Positions 1 to 8,438 of a DNA stretch of 64,000 nucleotides are shown here, in pieces; the first letter of the stretch is position 1, and every line of letters starts with the position of its first letter. The notes under the pieces are model-generated. The model had not been told where the DNA came from. It did not search any database and saw only the letters and a program-made list of their open reading frames with translations. Source of the DNA: Pseudomonas rhizophila (GTDB taxonomy: Bacteria > Pseudomonadota > Gammaproteobacteria > Pseudomonadales > Pseudomonadaceae); assembly GCF_003033885.1 (NCBI RefSeq), contig NZ_CP024081.1, forward strand, positions 556,956-620,955, read 5' to 3'. Position numbers and translations under genes: made by a program.

Positions 1-326
1 CCCAGGGTCGCGCCGGACGTGACGCCCAGCAGGTGCGGGTCGGCCAGGGGGTTGCGCGTTACCGCTTGCAGGACCGCACCGATCAACGCCAGTCCTGCGC
101 CCACCAAGGCTCCGAGCAGCAGGCGCGGTACGCGGATCAGCCAAACGATATGTTCCTGGCCGGGCGACCAATACACGTCACCCACACCGAAAGCCTTGTT
201 CAGCAGAATGTCCCAGACCACAGCCACCGGCACCCGCGCCGGACCGAACCCCAGGGACACCACGCACGACACCAGCATCAGTGCACCGAAGCACACCAGC
301 AACGCGCCATAGCGACGATTGCTCAT
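1..326 (-). CDS. FecCD-family ABC transporter permease (partial, C-terminus beyond window)
   Basis: Reading leftward from the ATG at 326, the N-terminal 108 residues of a BtuC/FecCD-type inner-membrane permease are visible. They show a first hydrophobic helix (LLVCFGALMLVSCVVSLGF) and the family signature RVPRLLLGALVGAGLALIG followed by LQAVTRNPLADPHLLGVTSG. The start overlaps the stop of the binding-protein gene in a 4-base ATGA, so the two are translationally coupled. The protein would form the membrane channel of the importer encoded by the next two genes. The rest of the gene lies outside the window, so its integrity cannot be judged. The substrate is not determined; ferric-siderophore and corrinoid importers share this fold. 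Confidence 0.9.
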   Translation of the reverse strand, partial: MSNRRYGALLVCFGALMLVSCVVSLGFGPARVPVAVVWDILLNKAFGVGDVYWSPGQEHIVWLIRVPRLLLGALVGAGLALIGAVLQAVTRNPLADPHLLGVTSGATL

Positions 327-1270
327 GGACGGTGAAAACCCTTTGCCAGGGTTTGCACCGCTAATACGTTATCGATACCCGGCGTGGCCTGAACGTAAGG
401 GATCACGATGAAGCGCCGGTGCTTGATCGCATCCACCGATTGCAGGGCCGGGTTGTTCAGCAGGAATTGCTGCTTTTGCTCGGCGCTGACTTCGCCGTAA
501 TCGACAATCACGATCACTTCGGGGTTGCGCTCGACCACGTTCTCCCAGCTCACCCGGGTCCAACTGGTCTGCACGTCATCAAGAATGTTGCGCCCGCCGG
601 CCGCATCGATCAGGGCCTGTGGCATGCCGAGACGGCCGGAGGTCATGGCGCGGTCTTCGCCACTGTCGTACAGGAACACTCGGGGCTGATCAGCAGGCAA
701 CTGCTTGCGCACTTGCGCCACCTGGGCCTGCATCGAGGCGATCAACTCATTGGCGTGATCCTGCACATCGAAAATCCTTCCCAGGTTGCGCAGGTCGTTA
801 TAGGTGTCTTCCAGGGTGGCCGGCGGGCGTTTCATCACGAACGCGCAGGATTCGGTCAACTCGTACACATTGATGCCCAGCGGTTGCAGGGTTTGCGGCG
901 TCAGGTCGCCGCCCACCCGCATGCCGTAGTCCCAGCCGGCAAAGAAGAAATCCACGTTGGCATTGAGCAGGGTTTCCACCGACGGGTATTTGGCCGCCAG
1001 CTCCGGCAGGCCATCGAGGATTTTCTCCATGTCGGGCGTCACTGACTTCCAGCCGCTGATGCCGCTGTAGCCCACCATGCGCGACTTGAGCCCCAGGGCG
1101 AGCATCATCTGGGTCATGTTGATGTCATGGCTGACGGCGTGTTTCGGCGCCTGGTTGAAGGTGACTTCGCGATTGCAGCTTTGGATCGTCAATGGGTAGC
1201 GGGTGGCCTCGGCCAAAGCATGTGCACTGCCGAGCAGCAGCGGCAGAAGCAGCAGGGAACGCAAGATCAT
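323..1270 (-). CDS. ABC transporter periplasmic substrate-binding protein (iron-complex/corrinoid type)
   Basis: 315 residues with a signal peptide (MILRSLLLLPLLLGSAHALA, cleavage after about residue 20) and the class III binding-protein pattern. An early segment after PKHAVSHDINMTQMMLALGL resembles the PxRVV...xxExLxALGL motif, and a second lobe contains SWENVVERNPEVIVI. It would deliver ligand to the FecCD permease with which it overlaps by 4 bases; the ATPase gene precedes it with another 4-base overlap. Location beside the cob genes makes a corrinoid or cobalt-related ligand attractive, but the family also binds ferric siderophores and haem. From memory, P. aeruginosa has an ABC cassette (PA2912-PA2914) at the same place beside cobK; this needs checking. 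The function as a binding protein is secure and the ligand is not. Confidence 0.85.
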   Translation of the reverse strand: MILRSLLLLPLLLGSAHALAEATRYPLTIQSCNREVTFNQAPKHAVSHDINMTQMMLALGLKSRMVGYSGISGWKSVTPDMEKILDGLPELAAKYPSVETLLNANVDFFFAGWDYGMRVGGDLTPQTLQPLGINVYELTESCAFVMKRPPATLEDTYNDLRNLGRIFDVQDHANELIASMQAQVAQVRKQLPADQPRVFLYDSGEDRAMTSGRLGMPQALIDAAGGRNILDDVQTSWTRVSWENVVERNPEVIVIVDYGEVSAEQKQQFLLNNPALQSVDAIKHRRFIVIPYVQATPGIDNVLAVQTLAKGFHRP

Positions 1271-2055
1271 GGTTGGGTTATCCAGGTGATTCGGGGGTGG
1301 GCGGCCAAGGGGTGTTCGTCAATCAGCGCCTGCACGCCAAAGACGTCGCGCAATAGCGTGACCGTCAGCACTTCCTTGGGCGTGCCGCTGGCGACGATGT
1401 GTCCGTGGTCGATGACGTAGAGCCGATCACAGAACGCGGCGGCCAGGTTCAGGTCGTGGATGCTGGCGAGGGTGCCGATCCCCAGGCGTTTGATCAGTTG
1501 CAGCAGTTGGAGTTGATAACGCGGGTCGAGGTGATTGGTCGGCTCATCGAGGATCAGCACCTGCGGCTGCTGCGCCAGGGCGCGAGCCAGGATCACCCGT
1601 TGCTTTTCCCCGCCCGAGAGTGTGGCGAAAGCATGGTCGCCGAAGCCTTGCAACCCGACCGCTTCGAGGGCCTCGATGACCAGACGGCGGTCTTCGTGAC
1701 TGTCGCCATCGAACAGGCCTTTGTGGGGCGTGCGCCCCATGGCGACGACTTCCTGGACCGTCAGGCCGAAGGCGTCGGGAAACTCTTGCAGCACCACAGC
1801 GATGCGTTGGGCGCACCAGCGCGAGGACTGTTTCCAGACGTTGTGATGGTCAAGTTTGACCTCTCCCGCCTCCGGCTGACTGAACCGATAGGCGCAGCGC
1901 AACAGACTGGTCTTGCCGCTGCCATTGGGCCCGATCAACCCGACAAACTCCCCGGCACCCACCTGCAACGTGGCGTCACGCAGCTGGAACTGATGATGGC
2001 AGTGGCCATGGCCCAGGGGTGTCCAGGCGAGGTGGGAGAGGGTTAGTGCGGTCAT
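1267..2055 (-). CDS. ABC transporter ATP-binding protein (FecE/BtuD type)
   Basis: 262 residues from the ATG at 2055 (MTALTLSHLAW); an upstream in-frame start at 2085 is less likely because family members begin close to the first beta strand. All nucleotide-binding motifs are present: Walker A GPNGSGKTS, Q-loop VVLQEFPDAFG, signature LSGGEKQR, Walker B VLILDEPTNHLD and the switch histidine in SIHDLNLAAAF. It powers import through the FecCD permease at the window edge. It is the first gene of a three-gene operon (ATPase, binding protein, permease) with 4-base overlaps. Upstream lies a REPIN and then the 3' end of the PepSY gene on the same strand. Confidence 0.9.
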   Translation of the reverse strand: MTALTLSHLAWTPLGHGHCHHQFQLRDATLQVGAGEFVGLIGPNGSGKTSLLRCAYRFSQPEAGEVKLDHHNVWKQSSRWCAQRIAVVLQEFPDAFGLTVQEVVAMGRTPHKGLFDGDSHEDRRLVIEALEAVGLQGFGDHAFATLSGGEKQRVILARALAQQPQVLILDEPTNHLDPRYQLQLLQLIKRLGIGTLASIHDLNLAAAFCDRLYVIDHGHIVASGTPKEVLTVTLLRDVFGVQALIDEHPLAAHPRITWITQP

Positions 2056-2090
2056 GCAGCTACTCAAATGGTTGGATCGAGACACAGCCC

Positions 2091-2184
2091 CCTGTGGGAG
2101 CGAGCCTGCTCGCGATAGCGCTGGATCAGCCTGCGCAGAGGTGGCTGACAGACCGCTATCGCGAGCAGGCTCGCTCCCACAGGA
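2091..2184. repeat. REPIN (inverted pair of REP sequences)
   Basis: Two REP palindromes face each other: GTGGGAGCGAGCCTGCTCGC on the plus strand near 2094 and its inverse at 2154-2183, with about 33 bases between. Each REP can form its own hairpin, and the pair can form a longer stem. It sits between the PepSY gene and the ABC operon, both read leftward. The same family recurs at least seven more times in this window. Confidence 0.9.
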
Positions 2185-2257
2185 ACACCGTGTTCACAAT
2201 TCGCAAGGCGGGCGCGATTGTAGAGGTTTCGCGCCGTCTTTCGTTAACGCACTGTCT

Positions 2258-3637
2258 TCAACTTGAAGATGAAACCACCTCAGGCTGGCGATTGAAACGG
2301 GTGACGAGCCGATCCAGCAACCCCATCACCAGCAGCGACGCCCCCACCAGCGGAAACACCACCGCCAGGGCCAGCATAATGAACACCCCGGTCTTCCAGG
2401 TCGGCAAGTCGTGACGCAGTGCCGGTACGCCGAACTTGCCCTGGGGCCGACGCTTCCACCAGATCACCACGCCGCTGACGGCGCTGAGCAGGATCATCAG
2501 GCAAATCAGCAACACGATGATCTGGTTCAGCGGGCCGAACATCTTGCCTTCGTGCAGCATCACGCCGGTTTCGGTGGCGCGGGCGACGACGCTGTAATGT
2601 TCCCAACGCACATCCGCCAGGACCTTGCCGGTGTACTGGTCCACGTGCAGGGTCGCGTCGTTGCGCGGGTCGTCGGCGAATACAGCGATGGTGAATACGC
2701 CGGTAGCGGTGGTCGGCAGGGTGATGCTGTAGCCAGGTTCCACTTTGCGTTCGGTGGCGATGTCCTGCACCGCTTGCAGGCTTATGGTCGGCGCGGCGGG
2801 ACCTTCATGGGCGCCGCCGTGGGCCATGTGTTCGGCATGGTCGCCGGACATCGGCATCGGGGTATTTTCCACGGCCCAGGGTACGGTCTGGCGGTGCGCA
2901 TTGTTGAGGCTGCCGGCGGCGACGTCGGACTTGGGCATGTCGTTCCACATGGCAGCCGGGAAGCGGTTCCAGAGGTCAGCATATTGCTTGCCCCAGAAGC
3001 CGGTCCAGGTCATGCCGCTGAGCAGCATCACCAGCAGAAACGCCGCGCCCCAGAATCCGACGACCCCATGCAGGTCGCGCCAGAACAAACGACCGCGAGC
3101 GCTCCAGCGTGGCCACAACACTCCGGCCGACGACTGCCCGCGAGGCCACCACAGGTACAGGCCCGACACCACCAGGACCACGCCCCAGCCGGCGGCCATT
3201 TCCACCAGTCGGTCACCCACGGTGCCGATCATCAACTCACCGTGGATGGCCCGGGCGATGGCTTGCAGGTTGTCCTTGGCGTCCTGTTCACCGAGGACAT
3301 CGCCATGGTACGGGTCAATGAACACGTTAAGCTCGCGGCCCTTGTCGATCACCACGAATTGCGCACTGCGCTCGGCATTGATCGGCGGCAGGTACTGTTT
3401 GACCTGGCCTTGAGGGTAGGCTTGCCTGACCTGTTTGAGCAGGTCGTCCGCCGCCATCGTGTGATGGCCGGCCGGCACGTTCAGCAGGCTGCCGTACATC
3501 AGAGGGTCGAGTTGCGGCTTGAACAGGTAAATGATGCCGGTCAGGGCCAGCATCACCATGAACGGCGCCACGAACAGCCCGGCATAAAAATGCCAGCGCC
3601 AGGCCAGGTTGTAGAAATTGGGTTTCGGTTGGCTCAT
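2258..3637 (-). CDS. PepSY-associated transmembrane protein of the copper operon
   Basis: 459 residues from the ATG at 3637 (MSQPKPNFYNLAWRWHFYAG), chosen because family members begin there and GGAG lies about 12 bases upstream. It has the PepSY-TM layout: a first helix LFVAPFMVMLALTGIIYLF, periplasmic PepSY segments (DDLLKQVRQAYP; DIATERKVEPGYS), internal helices (GWGVVLVVSGLYLWWPRG, WGAAFLLVMLLSGMTWTGFW) and a C-terminal pair ending before VTRFNRQPE. A His/Met-rich loop (PMPMSGDHAEHMAHGGAH) lies in the middle and could bind copper. Such proteins accompany TonB receptors and are thought to help metal release or reduction at the inner membrane. It is the last gene of the operon DUF2946-PCu(A)C-DUF2946-oprC-PepSY. 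The exact biochemical role is unknown. Confidence 0.85.
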   Translation of the reverse strand: MSQPKPNFYNLAWRWHFYAGLFVAPFMVMLALTGIIYLFKPQLDPLMYGSLLNVPAGHHTMAADDLLKQVRQAYPQGQVKQYLPPINAERSAQFVVIDKGRELNVFIDPYHGDVLGEQDAKDNLQAIARAIHGELMIGTVGDRLVEMAAGWGVVLVVSGLYLWWPRGQSSAGVLWPRWSARGRLFWRDLHGVVGFWGAAFLLVMLLSGMTWTGFWGKQYADLWNRFPAAMWNDMPKSDVAAGSLNNAHRQTVPWAVENTPMPMSGDHAEHMAHGGAHEGPAAPTISLQAVQDIATERKVEPGYSITLPTTATGVFTIAVFADDPRNDATLHVDQYTGKVLADVRWEHYSVVARATETGVMLHEGKMFGPLNQIIVLLICLMILLSAVSGVVIWWKRRPQGKFGVPALRHDLPTWKTGVFIMLALAVVFPLVGASLLVMGLLDRLVTRFNRQPEVVSSSS

Positions 3638-3697
3638 TTTAGAAGCGCTCCGCAGGGCAAATGTGATCGTTATGTTTTTTGCGGTTGCTGCGCAACC

Positions 3698-3800
3698 GAT
3701 CGCGGGCAAGCCTTGCTCCCACAGTACTTGTCAGTGCAGTGGGACAAGTTGTGCCCCTCAGCAATGAACTACCTGTGGGAGCAAGGCTTGCCCGCGATGC
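3698..3800. repeat. REPIN, GCAAGGCTTGCCCGC variant
   Basis: Inverted pair of a second REP subtype: CGCGGGCAAGCCTTGCTCCC at 3701-3720 and GTGGGAGCAAGGCTTGCCCG at 3775-3794, with about 48 bases between. It occupies the gap between oprC and the PepSY gene and may form a stem in the operon transcript. It is preceded by a small palindrome, CGGTTGCTGCGCAACCG, at about 3682-3698. Confidence 0.85.
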
Positions 3801-3802
3801 TT

Positions 3803-5929
3803 TCAGAAACTCATATCCACCTTGGTCCAGAGCGTGCGCCCCGGTTCGTTGATGGCTTGCGGGTCACTCGCCGGGTAGCCGAACCCGGCGTTGCCGGCCA
3901 GGTTCAGATGTTCGGCGTAGGCTTTGCCGAACAGGTTGTCGACGCCGCTGCTGACCTTCCAGTGTTTATTGATGCGGTAGGCACCGTTGAGGGAGAACAC
4001 CCCGAACCCGGAACTCTTGCCGTAGTCCTTGCCCACCACGTTGCCCTTGTTCTCGTCGACACGGTTTTGCGCGGCCACCACGCGCCACAGGGCACCGGCG
4101 CTCCAGCGATCTTCGCTGTAGGTCAGGCCCAGGCGGGCGTCGAGCGGCGGCATCTGTGCCAGGGCGCTGCCATCGCTGCTGTTTTTGCCCCAGGCGTAGG
4201 CCAATGTTGCATCGGCTTTCCAGCGCTCGGTCAGCTTGTAGGCCGCGCCCAGCTCACCGCCCATGATCCGTGCATCAATGTTCTCGGCCCGGGAGGTGGT
4301 GCCCATCATGCCGGGCGTGTAATCGAACAGGATGTAGTCGCGCACCTGCCCGACATAACCCGACGCCCAGGCTTCGAGGGTTTCGGTTTTGTACTGCAGG
4401 CCGAAGTCGAGTTGGGTGGTTTTCTCCGGTTTGATCGAGTCGAAAGCATTCAGCGAACCGGCGGGGCCGGCGTTGGCCGAAAACAGCTCCCAGTAATCCG
4501 GGAAACGTTGCGCGTGGCCCAGGCCCGCATAGAGGGTAGTAGGGCTGTCGGCCAGATCGTGTTCGTAGCGTACGAAACCACTGGGCAGCGTGTCGGCGCG
4601 GGTTTGGTCGGCAGTGGGATTGGGCCGGACGGACATGCCGGAGCCGATGCTTTGGCGGTAATCCTTGGCCGAGGCGCGGTCGAGGCGGGCGCCGCTGACC
4701 AGCCGGTCGCGGTCGGCGGCGTACCAGGTCAACTCACTGAACACGCCGTAGTTATGAAAGTCGGCGTCCTTGGTGCGCGGCCGTTCCTTGTAGGTGTCGA
4801 TGCCCATGCTGCTGCGTTGGCGATGCTCGTTGGTCTGGGCGTCCAGGCCACTGATCAATTGCACATCGGCCCAGCGCCAGGTGGCCTTGATGCGTGCGCC
4901 GAGGGTGCGGCGGTCGACGTTGGACGCCATGGGGCCGGCCATCATCCCGGTGCCGGACGGCGTGCGCAGCGTGTAGTTGTCCATCACATGGTCGGCGTAG
5001 TTGTAGTAGACCTGCGCTTCGAGCGTATCCAGCACATCGCCCATGTTCGAACGCTCGAAACGCAAGCCCAGGCTTTCACGCTTGAACTGCGAGCCATCCA
5101 TGCCACGTCCGGCGTAGCGTGCTTCACCGTCGCCCTTGCCAGCGGTCAGTTCCAGCAGGGTATCGGCATCCGGCGTCCAGCCCAGCGTCACGTCGCCGTT
5201 CCACTTGTCGTAGCGCGACGGCACCGTGTCGTTGTTGCCGTCACGATAATCGTCTGAATGAGCGGTGTTGCCGATCACCCGCACGTAACCCAAAGACCCG
5301 CCGGCGGCCGCATCCACGACCTTGTCGAAGCGCCCGTTGGAACCGGCCAGTACGCTGGCGTTGACCCGGGTGCCCAGTTCGCCGAACTGCTCCGGCTCGC
5401 GTTCGAACAGCACGGTCCCGGCCGATGCACCAGGGCCCCAGAGCACGGTTTGCGGGCCCTTGATAACGGTGAGTTTGTCGTAGGTTTCCGGCGAAATATA
5501 GGACGTCGGCGCGTCCATCCGGCCCGGGCAAGCGCCCAGCAGCATGCTGCCATTGGTGAGAATGTTCAGCCGCGAGCCGAACATGCCCCGCAGTACCGGG
5601 TCGCCATTGGTGCCGCCGTTGCGCACCAGGGCGAAGCCGGGAATGGTCTTGAGATAATCGCCGCCGTCGCTGGCCGGCACCGGTTGGCGCGGATCCTTGG
5701 GGTTGGTGACCACGGTCAGGGGCGAGCTGGGAGCGACGGCGGTAATGACCGTCGGGCTCAGCTCTTCGATCTGAGCTTCGTGGTGAGCATGCTCGTCGGC
5801 CAGCGCACAGGGCGTGAGCAGCAGGCCGCACAGTGCGGTGGCGGTGTAGCGAAAACGAACCCGTGGCTCGTTCGGGGAGCAGCGAACCTGGGCTGCGCCC
5901 AATGCGATGTCGGCAGAAAACCTGGACAT
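3803..5929 (-). CDS. oprC: TonB-dependent outer-membrane copper receptor OprC
   Basis: 708 residues from the ATG at 5929 (MSRFSADIALGAAQ), with a signal peptide ending near CALADEHAHHE and a His-rich mature N-terminus. The plug domain includes VLRGMFGSRLNILTNG and KLTVIKGPQTVLWGPGASAG, followed by a 22-strand-type barrel and a C-terminal aromatic residue (WTKVDMSF). The key evidence is the copper site known for P. aeruginosa OprC, CxxxM plus HxM: here LLGACPGRMD gives C134/M138 and YADHVMDNY gives H314/M316. All four are shifted by the same nine residues from the reported C143/M147/H323/M325 (numbers from memory). It should therefore bind copper ions at the cell surface and pass them inward with TonB energy. 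It lies between a DUF2946 gene and a PepSY membrane gene in a copper operon. Confidence 0.93.
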   Translation of the reverse strand: MSRFSADIALGAAQVRCSPNEPRVRFRYTATALCGLLLTPCALADEHAHHEAQIEELSPTVITAVAPSSPLTVVTNPKDPRQPVPASDGGDYLKTIPGFALVRNGGTNGDPVLRGMFGSRLNILTNGSMLLGACPGRMDAPTSYISPETYDKLTVIKGPQTVLWGPGASAGTVLFEREPEQFGELGTRVNASVLAGSNGRFDKVVDAAAGGSLGYVRVIGNTAHSDDYRDGNNDTVPSRYDKWNGDVTLGWTPDADTLLELTAGKGDGEARYAGRGMDGSQFKRESLGLRFERSNMGDVLDTLEAQVYYNYADHVMDNYTLRTPSGTGMMAGPMASNVDRRTLGARIKATWRWADVQLISGLDAQTNEHRQRSSMGIDTYKERPRTKDADFHNYGVFSELTWYAADRDRLVSGARLDRASAKDYRQSIGSGMSVRPNPTADQTRADTLPSGFVRYEHDLADSPTTLYAGLGHAQRFPDYWELFSANAGPAGSLNAFDSIKPEKTTQLDFGLQYKTETLEAWASGYVGQVRDYILFDYTPGMMGTTSRAENIDARIMGGELGAAYKLTERWKADATLAYAWGKNSSDGSALAQMPPLDARLGLTYSEDRWSAGALWRVVAAQNRVDENKGNVVGKDYGKSSGFGVFSLNGAYRINKHWKVSSGVDNLFGKAYAEHLNLAGNAGFGYPASDPQAINEPGRTLWTKVDMSF

Positions 5930-6014
5930 GATGATTCCATCGAACAGACGTAAACGACACGGTCGGGCAACCTGGGGCTGTCTTTTGCGACCGGGTGAGG
6001 TAAGTGTCGGGGGT

Positions 6015-6425
6015 CTACGCGTCGAGGGGCGGTGCGCGGGTGCGGGCACCGGGGAAGAATGACGTCCGGGCATGGCCCAGGCGTGGCGAGGGGCTGGTGT
6101 AGGTGTGGGGTGGCAGGGTATCGAAGACGGCGAAGCTATGCCCCCCCGTCAGCGCGGGGCAATTGAACAGCAGGCTGCAATAACCACACTTTTCCCACAG
6201 TACGTGATGCTCGCTCTGGGGCGGGCAATGTTCGGCTTTCGGTGCTTCATGCTCGGCGTGAACGCCCGCCGACATGTCCATTTCCATGTTCATGGTCATG
6301 GACGAAGACATGCGCTGATCCATCGGCATCGACTGAGAAATCAGCGGACCGATAAAGATCATCAGCATGGCGAACAGGCTGATCCAGCTGCCGCGTGTCA
6401 GGCTCATCAGCTGACGGCGGGGCAT
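6015..6425 (-). CDS. DUF2946 family protein, Met/His/Cys-rich
   Basis: 136 residues from the ATG at 6425 (MPRRQLMSLTRGSW); longer in-frame starts exist at 6452 and 6458 and none has a strong ribosome site, so the start is uncertain. One N-terminal hydrophobic segment (WISLFAMLMIFIGPLISQ) is followed by a strikingly Met-rich stretch (SMPMDQRMSSSMTMNMEMDM) and a Cys/His cluster (EKCGYCSLLFNCP). DUF2946 proteins are small, of unknown function, and frequent beside copper uptake genes. The Met and Cys residues suggest copper handling at the membrane surface, which is inference. The 3' end lies 85 bases before the oprC start. Together with the DUF2946 gene at 6992 it flanks the PCu(A)C gene. Confidence 0.75.
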   Translation of the reverse strand: MPRRQLMSLTRGSWISLFAMLMIFIGPLISQSMPMDQRMSSSMTMNMEMDMSAGVHAEHEAPKAEHCPPQSEHHVLWEKCGYCSLLFNCPALTGGHSFAVFDTLPPHTYTSPSPRLGHARTSFFPGARTRAPPLDA

Positions 6426-6464
6426 GACCGACCTGGCGCGGGGCGTTCGCATGGGCAAAGGTGA

Positions 6465-6944
6465 TCAGTGGGCGTGCGTTTGGGTTTTGCTGCTGTCGGG
6501 GGCTTTTTTCTGCACCGCGACATCGACCGTGACATCCCCCGCTTTTTCGAAATGCAGGGTCAGAGGGAAGCGTTTGCCGTCGCTGAGCAGGCTGCGATCC
6601 TCCAGCCCCAGCAGCATCACGTGATAAGCCATCGGCGCGAAGGTGACAGTCGCACCGGGGGCGATATCAACGACGGGCACCGCTTGCATTTTCATCAGGT
6701 CGTTTTGCATCACGTGTTCGTGGAGCTCGGCTTTGTCGGCAATCGGCGAATCGACGCTGAGCAGTTTGTCGGCGGTTGTGCCCTTGTTGTGAATCACGAA
6801 GTACGCGGCCACGGTCGGCGCATTGGGCGGCAACTCCTGGGACCATGGATGAGCGATTTCAAGCTCGCCCGCTTTGTACTGGTGAGCTTGGGCGAAGCCG
6901 ACGGGAAGCAGCAGGGCGGCCAGCAGGATAAGTCTGTTCAGCAT
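6465..6944 (-). CDS. Periplasmic copper chaperone PCu(A)C
   Basis: 159 residues with a signal peptide (MLNRLILLAALLLPVGFAQA). The Cu(I)-binding pattern of the PCu(A)C family is visible: His and Met in ELHEHVMQNDLMKM, then the HxM in AYHVMLLGL some twenty residues later. A His tail (TQTHAH) ends the protein. These periplasmic chaperones carry Cu(I), classically to cytochrome oxidase CuA or CuB sites; in this operon the protein may take copper delivered by OprC. The gene is second in the operon, 47 bases after the upstream DUF2946 gene. Family assignment is firm; the physiological recipient is not shown by the sequence. Confidence 0.92.
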   Translation of the reverse strand: MLNRLILLAALLLPVGFAQAHQYKAGELEIAHPWSQELPPNAPTVAAYFVIHNKGTTADKLLSVDSPIADKAELHEHVMQNDLMKMQAVPVVDIAPGATVTFAPMAYHVMLLGLEDRSLLSDGKRFPLTLHFEKAGDVTVDVAVQKKAPDSSKTQTHAH

Positions 6945-6991
6945 GGGTCATTCTCCGGAACGATTCAGGGCGCAGGGGCATGCGGGAAGAA

Positions 6992-7396
6992 TCAGGCCAG
7001 AGGTGAGGCGCGGGGATTGAGGCTCGGCCATTGCTGGCGCGGTGTGGGGCTGTCGAGCAGTGGGTGGGCAGCGCCGCGATGGGCCGGCTGAGCATTTAGG
7101 TACAACTGCGGCTCGTGCCCGGTGAGCGCCACCAAGGGCGGCGACCCCGCACAGCACCAGCAATGCTGCATCGTCGAGTGATCGTCGTTCTGCGGCGTGC
7201 TCTGCTCGAACTTGCCCAGGGAAATCGCCACCAGTTTCGTTCCGCTGGAAGAGCAGAAACTGCCCCACAGCAATTGCTCGGCTGGCGACTGGGCCTGTGC
7301 CATCGCCCCACCGCTGCCGGAAAGCGGCATGGCAAGCATGTTGAACAGCACTGCGAAGCAGGCGATCCAGGCAAATGCAAGCCGTTGTCGGGACAT
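6992..7396 (-). CDS. DUF2946 family protein, first gene of the copper operon
   Basis: 134 residues from the ATG at 7396 (MSRQRLAFAWIACFAVLFNM). A signal-like hydrophobic N-terminus (LAFAWIACFAVLFNMLAMPL) precedes a Cys/His motif (STMQHCWCCAGSPP) and a Pro-rich tail. The protein is distantly like the DUF2946 protein at 6015 and both belong to copper loci. The family has no established activity. The CWCC motif could bind Cu(I) or act in thiol exchange, which is inference. It lies at the head of the five-gene copper operon, so the promoter must be between about 7397 and 7650. No ribosome site stronger than a weak GA-rich stretch is seen. Confidence 0.75.
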   Translation of the reverse strand: MSRQRLAFAWIACFAVLFNMLAMPLSGSGGAMAQAQSPAEQLLWGSFCSSSGTKLVAISLGKFEQSTPQNDDHSTMQHCWCCAGSPPLVALTGHEPQLYLNAQPAHRGAAHPLLDSPTPRQQWPSLNPRASPLA

Positions 7397-7715
7397 GGGG
7401 CAATCCGCTCGATGGTCGATCAGGTGGCGGTATTTAGCCTGATCGGGGTTGATAAGTAAAAAGAGCACGTGCGGTGTAGGGTCGCAGGGCTTGGGTTAAC
7501 AGTAGCAACAGATCTTCAAGGAAGTGCTTTTATGGCAAGGGATTTTGATCATCTCCGGCTCTGCGTTCAAAAGCAGAGTAGGGGCTTCATCATGTGTTTA
7601 TAGCTTCGTGTCAGGGCCATAGCATTCCTTTGAAAATCTAGGGGTGTGCGCACTCTTTGTGGCGAGGGGATTTATCCCCGTTGGGGCGCGAAGCGGCCCT
7701 GGGTGCAGGGGACTG
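7397..7715. other. Intergenic region upstream of the copper operon, with GGGGATTTATCCCC palindrome
   Basis: No gene is seen here. The part next to 7396 is relatively AT-rich and must hold the copper operon promoter; no copper-regulator operator is recognised with confidence. At 7658-7700 lies a sequence common in Pseudomonas intergenic regions (GTGGCGAGGGGATTTATCCC, then CGCGAAGCGGCCC), containing the small palindrome GGGGATTTATCCCC. It is REP-like but of a different family from the others in the window. The 3' end of cobK borders it. Confidence 0.6.
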
Positions 7716-8438
7716 TCAGACCAAATGCCGAAGCCCCTGCAGCACCTCACCCACCGTCCCAAACTCCCGATCCACCCCCGGCAACACCGGCCGCTTCAAC
7801 ACCAACACCGGCAGCCCCCGCTCCCGCGCTACTTCCAGCTTCGGCTCGGTGGCCGTGCTGCCGCTGTTCTTGCTGATCAGCACATCGATCCGCCGCCGTT
7901 CGAACAGTTCGCGCTCACCGTCAATATGAAACGGTCCACGAGCACCTATGACTTCGCAGCGCTCATTACCGGGGTAAACCTCCAGGGCCCGCAGGGTCCA
8001 GAATTGCTCGGGCGGGATTTCGTGCAGGTGTTGCAGCGGCTCGCGGCCAAGGGTGAAGAGGGGGCGGTGGAACGGCAGCAGGGCCTGGATCAGTTCGGCC
8101 CAGTCGGCCACTTCGCGCCAGTCATCCCCGGCCTGGGGTTGCCATGCCGGACGGCGCAGGGCCCAGCAGGGAATGCCGCAAGCGCGGGCTGCGTGGGCGG
8201 CGTTGTGGCTGATCTGTGCGGCGTAGGGGTGGGTCGCATCCAGCAACAGGTCGATGCTTTGGTCACGAATGAATTGCGTCAGCCCTTCGGCGCCGCCGTA
8301 GCCGCCGACGCGCACCTGACAGGTCAGGTCGGTGGGAACGCGGCCGATCCCCGCCAGGCTGTAGAGGTGTGTTGGGCCCAGGGTGCGGGCGATGGCCAGG
8401 GCTTCGGTGACACCCCCCAGCAGCAGGATGCGTTTCAT
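7716..8438 (-). CDS. cobK: Precorrin-6A reductase
   Basis: 240 residues. The N-terminus [18 protein letters not shown] and the conserved [14 protein letters not shown] motif are diagnostic of CobK/CbiJ, which reduces precorrin-6A to dihydro-precorrin-6B with NADPH. The second Rossmann half contains [19 protein letters not shown], also conserved. Length is normal for the family. It overlaps cbiD by 4 bases (ATGA) and ends the cobL-cbiD-cobK operon, read leftward. These proteins act in the cytoplasm in the oxygen-using route to cobalamin. Confidence 0.95.
   Translation of the reverse strand: MKRILLLGGVTEALAIARTLGPTHLYSLAGIGRVPTDLTCQVRVGGYGGAEGLTQFIRDQSIDLLLDATHPYAAQISHNAAHAARACGIPCWALRRPAWQPQAGDDWREVADWAELIQALLPFHRPLFTLGREPLQHLHEIPPEQFWTLRALEVYPGNERCEVIGARGPFHIDGERELFERRRIDVLISKNSGSTATEPKLEVARERGLPVLVLKRPVLPGVDREFGTVGEVLQGLRHLV

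Noticed and set aside
2411..5257. 948-codon open frame on the plus strand
   Set aside because: Antisense to the PepSY and oprC genes. Composition is that of a GC-rich shadow frame, and both real proteins have clear motifs on the minus strand.
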